In this document: positions 58,775-64,000 of the stretch, piece after piece | Layout of the letters: every line of letters begins with the position of its first letter | How positions within the stretch are numbered: the first letter of the stretch is position 1 | Source of the DNA: Ulota crispa | Lineage: Eukaryota > Streptophyta > Bryopsida > Orthotrichales > Orthotrichaceae | Direction: 5' to 3' | DNA: 64,000 nucleotides | Assembly (NCBI GenBank): GCA_963920765.1 | Contig: OY987248.1 | Coordinates: 20,618,539-20,682,538 of the forward strand | Program-made: the position numbers and the translations under genes | The notes under the pieces: model-generated | Database searches by the model: none | The model's input: the letters and a program-made list of their open reading frames with translations, nothing else | What the model was told of the DNA's origin: nothing

Positions 58775-59147
58775 TTGCACAACATAAAATACGTGAAAAG
58801 TAATAGAAATCAACAAAAAAATAACAAAAAACTGTAAATAATCAACAAAAAATCAACAGAAAATCAACAGAAAAGTATCCAAATTAACTTGACCAAATCC
58901 ACAGAAAAATCAACAGTTTTTGGTTGAAATTCTGTTGATTTTGTGTTGAATTTTCTAGTAGTGGCTAGAAGAAAGTGTTGGCCTTATCCAAGCATTGATC
59001 ATAAACAAACACTCCAATTTTCTCCCCCATTTCACATAGTACACACTACATAGTTCACAACCATTTATGCTATATTACATGCAACAACTTGAGATTAGAC
59101 TTTTTTAATATGAACACAAGAAAGAAAGTATTTTTATTTAAGCATTA

Positions 59148-60820
59148 CTATTTTGGTACACACCATTGAGCAATGGCAGCCTTGAGCTGCTCTAGCACTG
59201 CTTTTAAAGTTTTAGCATCCTGCAAACACTGTCCAATGAGCATGCGTGGGCGTTGAGCAAAGCCTAAAACAACTTCAATACCTGCTAGCGCATCATGGAT
59301 TGTTGGTAGTTCATATGTGGTAGGGACCAAGCTAGCATCCTCTTCAATTAGATCGTCATCATCAGGAACCAATCTCAATGCAGCAAGGATTTTAGCAATC
59401 CAATCTTCATCTGTGGAGAGATCAATCACTTGTGATTCACATGGCATTTCTCCAATAGCAATTTTGAGGTTGTCAATCTCTGTTGGGACATCAAGTTGAA
59501 GCTCTTCTAGAAGGTAAGCCACATTATTTTGTAACATGAGCAAAGCTGTTGCTACATTACCTACACTAGGCATATCAAGATTGTCTTCAAGAATGTTGTC
59601 TTGCACGACATTGTTGAGAATAGTGTCTATGTCCATCATCTGAGGGAGAATCGCAGCCTTAGTCCAACAATTGGCAATATTTGATGAACAAATTCCATTC
59701 CATGCTAATACCATAAGCTGGATAGCATCGTTTTCTTTGATTTTCAACGCCTTGGCTTTATCATTGATGGACAAAATAACTCCATTTTGCTTGACATCCT
59801 TGATGCTGCTTAATGTATCTGCTAACCACTTGACCAAAGTAGATCGATAATGGCACTTGAAAGCTGACAAAATACCTTGATCTAAAGGCTAAAAATGCGA
59901 GGTTGTATTTCTTGGTAAAAATCGCAGCATCACATGCTCTAAACCTTCAAGAAACTCTTGAGAGACATTGTGTGCTAAACAGTTGTTTACCAGCAACAAC
60001 GTAGGACGTTGCAAAGTGGCATCCCAATTTTGGAGCCATTCAGAGAAGAGCTCTTGGGTCATCCAAGCCTTGTGTTGGTAGCGCCACTGCATTGAAAATT
60101 GGCCTTGTTAATTCCATTAAGAGATCTTGGAGTTTCATACTTGTTGATTACCAGCAATGGAAGCTTGACAGTACCAGTAGCATTAGTACACGTCGTGATT
60201 GTCATACGAGCCCTGGATAATTTGTTGCCTGCTTGAGAGTTGTTTGTAATTGAGCGGGAGCCTAGCACTTGAAAATATAGTCTAGTCTCATCACAATTGT
60301 AAATGTCTTCATATGACCACCCATCAGTAACTGCACACATAGCAATACGACCTTCAGTCACCACATGCTCAGGCACACTAGTAGCCTCACCATGAAGTAG
60401 GAGGTACTGCAAGTTATGACGACGCATGAAGCCATTGCACCATCTTCTTGAAGCCTTGAAGTCAAGGTGGGTGCCTAGAGCCAATTCTTGAGCCCAAGAT
60501 TCAATTAGAAGTTCAAGCACAATACCACCATTGTGATTGACATCCACAATGCATTGTACAATTGCACACTCTACATGATTGCCAAGAATTCCAACACAAT
60601 GGCGAATAGTGTCGCTAGCACCATCAGTAATAATTTGGCTCTTCTTTTTGACAATCTTGGTGACTACAGCAGTGGACACACCAAAAAGACGGGCGATTGC
60701 ACAACGCTTGTGTTTCTTGGTGTTGTTTTCTTGCTCCTCATCCATCTTGATGATTGCCAATCTTGTAGTATCACTCAATTTAGTAGGTGACTTGTGCTTT
60801 GCTAAAAATACCGTTGTCAT
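59148..60820 (-). pseudogene. decayed pogo/Tigger-type transposase
   Basis: Read on the - strand from 60820. An N-terminal helix-turn-helix region contains IARLFGVSTAVVTKIVK, a CENP-B-type half contains RRWCNGFMRRHNLQYLLLHG, and the DDE core contains YEDIYNCDETRLYF (first Asp), KLSRARMTITTC and KLPLLVINK. The frame shifts near 60090 and resumes as KAWMTQELFSEWLQNWD. The second catalytic site reads LLLVNNCLAHN where LLLDNCPAHN is usual, so the Asp is Asn. A TAG near 59890 interrupts FLPRNTTSHF*PLDQGI at a position normally Gln. The tail runs to a stop at 59148. The order matches jerky/Tigger proteins of the Tc1-mariner group. It is inactive. Terminal repeats were not found. Confidence 0.85.
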
Positions 60821-61870
60821 AGAAGTAACTTCAATGTATGAACTGTTCTTGGTCTAGGCGTCCTTGGCAATAAGGTAGGTGAGTGACACTAGGAATAATT
60901 GCAATATAATAAGCATTGAATAAGTTGGCAAACTAAAAAAAATGCTTACTAGTGGAGCATAAACAACATCACTTGTCTAGAAGATGCTGATTTTTTGAGA
61001 GATACTGGAAGGAAGCTTCACATACCAAACTCGAAAATCCTGTAAACACAATAAACAAACAACAATGCTTAACACCAATAAATATATCATTACAATCAAT
61101 CAAAAGGTTAATATTGCAAAAACATGCTAAACATCTATAAAGTAAGTAACTAATACAACTTGTGCAGTATTTGAAAGAGGCAAGGTTTTTTGTCAAATTC
61201 ATTGTTTAAAATCCTTGATTGTAAAGTAATACACAAGCAAGTCTAAAATTTATGTTTTCCGTTGTGGTTCTTTTTTGAGTTCTTGGTCTATACATGACAC
61301 ATAGACTTTGTTACAATAGTTGTTGAATTAATAACTTCATCCTCAATATTCTTAATTGAAAGAAGTCAAAGGTAAAAGCAACTCATCAAAATAAAAACTA
61401 TCAAATTTATGTTGCTTTTGTTTGTAAATCAAATTTAGGGTTTCCTTTAATACTGAACTTTGTTTTTCTATCTTTTTGTTGTTTATCTGTTTTTCAGCTT
61501 TGGCTAAGGAAGATGAAGGAGGCATGAACAATATTAATATCCTCTCATTGTTTAAAGCAGAGTTACAATGGAGTGCAATGTTCTCACACTAGTTTTTGTT
61601 GCTCAAAATACATACATTGAATTCACATTATCAGAGCGGAGCTCTTGCTCCAAACATTTTAACAAGTTTTTGCCTCTATTCTGCTAACTTACATCTTTGT
61701 TTTTGTTGCGACATGAAAATTCAATAAAACAGATAATAAGTAGGAAAATTGTCACGATCGCATATAAACCTTGATAGCTGCAGAGGCAAAAAAAACTCTG
61801 AAGAACTATTGATACCCGGGAAGGGAAACCCGAGTATCTAGATAGGAGCCGAGTTCAACCAAGCTTATTT
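60821..61870. other. intergenic, no gene seen
   Basis: AT-rich flank of the pogo-like pseudogene. A short hairpin, 'gatacccggg' with 'cccgagtatc', lies at about 61810-61837; its role is unknown. Confidence 0.45.
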
Positions 61871-61874
61871 ATTA

Positions 61875-62960
61875 GGGGAAATTACAAATAGGGGCATAGT
61901 TTCAAAATAGTTACAAATAGAGGCACAATTTATTTATTTTAAATTAACTATTTAGTGATTTGACTCATTCTTTACTTTTTTTTATTTACTGTTTTTCTCA
62001 TGTATTGTATAGTTCCAATTAATTTGAAAATTCTCTCACACATACCTAACTTGGTCTTCTACATGGAAAATAAACCTCAACTTTGTGTAGAGTAATTTTT
62101 TTCATGTAAGAGTGGTTAAAGGCTTTTGAATTTTTTGGACAGCACAAAAAAATACCTTTTTTCTCACTTTAGATGTAAATATCTCCCTCTTCTCCGTCTA
62201 GAATGACCTGATTTTTTCCCACAAGTACCTCTTCTAGTCTAAGGCAAGATCCTACGATTGGATTTGTAAAACAAATTTTATTTCCTACTTTTCTACTCAT
62301 TCCCCCCAAAGTGACAGTTAACAGTGACATTCACTCAAAAAAAGGACTTGGACCTTTAGAGGTTAAATAAAACCTTACCAAATTACTATTTTTAGTAGGT
62401 TACATTTTTGAAAATATCTTTTTGAAGCTTAGTATTAGCTTCAACAATCTAATTTTGCAAATGATTAATTATGATTTTTCTATTCAAGATTTTGTGCACA
62501 GGTGTCCATTGCAATCTTGACTTTTTGTAGTATTGAGGGCTCTTGGGAATGAGCCTCAAGTACACTAGACTTTTGAGAAAAAATCACATTAGAAATTCAT
62601 TTAAAAAAATTGTAGGAAAATTGTAGAGTAGATTTTGAGAAGTCACAAAGTGATTGGGGCTATGCATGTTAGGCCCTTTAACTTCATATTTTTTTGGTGA
62701 CCAACTTTTTAAATTTGACATGTGAAAAGAAGATTGAAAGACTTCAAATCACATTCACAATTTTAACACACTCATGATCAAGCATTATATTCTTTCAATT
62801 TATAAGAGATATTGTTGTGTTTTCTTTTATAATGTGATCTCTAATATGTTTAGTTTGATTTTATATAGTTACAATTCAAAAAGAATTGATACAACTCATT
62901 AAAATGCCGGCTTTTTGTTCAAATGAGAGCAAAATTCCTAGAAGCTTAGGAATCTCTAAG
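61875..62960. repeat. composite repeat: MITE end, then R3 and R1 families
   Basis: About 61875-61935 matches the left terminus of the 7.6-kb MITE (GGGGAAATTACAAATAGGGG). About 61945-62375 matches 13930-14430 (R3), and about 62410-62960 matches 2795-3340 (R1). R3 and R1 are contiguous here, so the two separate copies elsewhere are probably fragments of one element of about 1 kb. Confidence 0.75.
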
Positions 62961-64000
62961 GTCGTTTTGGGGTTAACCCCTGTGTTGAAAGGTTGGAATA
63001 GAACAGTAGGAGTTTGCTCTAGGTCAAAGGAGATATGCTAGGTGGGGTACTTAGCATTAGAGAAAGAGCACGTGGTAGGAGGCACCCATAGAGAGGATCA
63101 GCCCATGAGTGTGGTTATCCCATATGATTTGGTGAAGGGAGAGTGGTTGGGAGAGTACATAGATGAGAGGGTTTGGGAACCTTTTCATCTCTTCCATATG
63201 TATCTTATACATTTGAGTATACCATGTGTGCCTTTACTCTTCTATCTTCCATATGTTTTCAATAAGTTATGGACCCACTTCTATGAGTGTGGAGGTACAT
63301 TGTGGTAAGTGGAGATCACATTTGAGGTATATTAGCCCTTGGAATTTGACCTTGTGCTCTTGGAGGACTTCTTTAGCTACTCTTTAGTTTTAGAGGTGTT
63401 TTTATAGTGAGATTGCTTCTCTTTTGAGCTACTTCAGCACTTGTCCTATCTTGTGGAGCTTTTGGAGGACTTTTTGTGCTTGTTTCATGGTTTGGGGTGC
63501 ATTTGTGGTTAGAGAGGACCTTTGAGGAGCTTTATTCCTCTTTGCATGCTTTTTGGAGTCTTTGGAGATCTTGTTTTGCCTCTTGAAGAGTGGGTGATCC
63601 TCATTTAGCTTGGTGGAACACCAAATTCGAGTTTGTGGAGATGTGCATTTTGTTGGAGTTTGTTGGAGGATCTGATTTATCGTATTGGAAGAGTTGATCC
63701 ACTTTGAAGTTCATTTAGAAGTCCATTTGTGTTGCACAAGCTTTTGGAGGTTTAGAGTTGCTAAGGGTGGAGTTGCACCACCAAAGTGCTTGTTTGAAGC
63801 ACAAGCAGGTGATTTGTGAATTTGTACTTGCTTTAGTTGATTTCTACCCTTGCTTGAGGTTGTTTGCTCAAGCGGATGCATAGTATTTGCTCAAAGGGGG
63901 CTGAAATTGCAAATAGTGAATATGAGGGTGAGATTTGAGTCATAATCTCACATTTTGGATAGATCTTGTGTTCCTTTGAGGATTGGGTTGTATACTTCAG
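62961..64000. other. G/T-rich sequence, no recognised gene
   Basis: The + strand becomes rich in TTGG and GGAG words, resembling the skew of the 41-45 kb region. A frame at 63042-63308 (with WLGEYIDERVWEPFHLFHMY) shows no family I know and begins at a non-ATG codon. Short 'ttggagga' direct repeats recur at 63360-63680. It may be the edge of another transcription unit or repeat that continues beyond the window. Confidence 0.35.

Larger units (their letters stand above)
56021..58963. mobile_element. non-autonomous CACTA element, 2.9 kb
   Basis: The left end is CACTAGTAGAAAA and the right end, reverse complemented, is CACTACTAGAAAA (12 of 13 match). It is flanked by an exact 3-bp duplication, GCT at 56018-56020 and GCT at 58964-58966. 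Subterminal 'aaatcaacag'-type motifs occur in both orientations near both ends, as CACTA transposases require. No transposase is encoded. The interior holds a degenerate GAATCTTT-rich satellite (56180-57000), an inner copy of the subterminal region near 57119, a MULE-type MITE and a SINE. Confidence 0.88.
55992..58993. repeat. 22-nt palindrome arms flanking the CACTA element
   Basis: The left arm GCTTGGACAAGGTCAACACT (from about 55994) and the right arm (58972-58993, reverse complement GCTTGGATAAGGCCAACACT) match at 20 of 22 positions over the full arm. Removing the CACTA element and one GCT copy leaves a hairpin with a loop of about a dozen bases. The arms therefore predate the insertion. 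Confidence 0.75.

Overview
The window is nuclear DNA of a land plant: AT-rich, intron-bearing and gene-poor, with many decayed transposable elements and no prokaryotic-style gene packing. The best clue to lineage is one large gene on the + strand (about 45.0-53.2 kb). It joins a protein kinase domain, an NB-ARC nucleotide-binding domain and a very long leucine-rich-repeat (LRR) array. Kinase-NBS-LRR genes are known as a bryophyte (moss) class of immune receptor genes, so a moss or other early-diverging land plant is my inference. No organelle, rRNA, tRNA-gene or CRISPR features were seen.

Layout. 1-24 kb is mostly non-coding. It holds dispersed repeats (2.3-3.3 kb, 13.5-14.4 kb, 21.8-22.1 kb), several miniature inverted-repeat elements (MITEs; 7.6, 8.4, 18.7 and 22.6 kb) and a 280-bp TATATC microsatellite at 19.1 kb. 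24-36 kb contains GC-richer islands that are mostly broken gene fragments: a HY5-like bZIP (25.1-25.9 kb), a DUF604/fringe-like glycosyltransferase with three in-frame stops (32.4-32.8 kb) and a HAD-like hydrolase piece (35.7-36.1 kb). The same interval holds an AT-rich zinc-finger-like relic cut by a solo LTR (30.0-31.6 kb) and a hairpin MITE (34.3 kb). 39.5-41 kb has a Harbinger-type MITE followed by a CpG-richer, promoter-like island with good splice signals. This is the likely 5' end of the receptor gene, separated from its coding exons by about 4 kb of G/T-skewed DNA.

45-53.2 kb is the receptor gene. Exon A carries a helical N-terminus and the kinase, exon B carries NB-ARC, and exon C carries about 67 tandem 24-residue LRRs, including a 12-repeat (864-bp) segment duplicated head to tail. 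The likely logic is that of an NLR: the LRR senses, NB-ARC switches and the fused kinase-like domain signals. The kinase is non-RD (HLD in place of HRD) and has DYG in place of DFG.

53.5-61 kb is a nest of transposons on the - strand. A decayed MULE-type transposase is followed by a 2.9-kb non-autonomous CACTA element with an exact GCT target duplication, which itself contains a MULE-type MITE and a tRNA-derived SINE. Next comes a decayed pogo/Tigger-type transposase. The CACTA element sits in the loop of an older palindrome. 61.8-64 kb holds a composite copy of the repeats seen at 2.3 and 13.9 kb, then unrecognised G/T-rich sequence running off the window.
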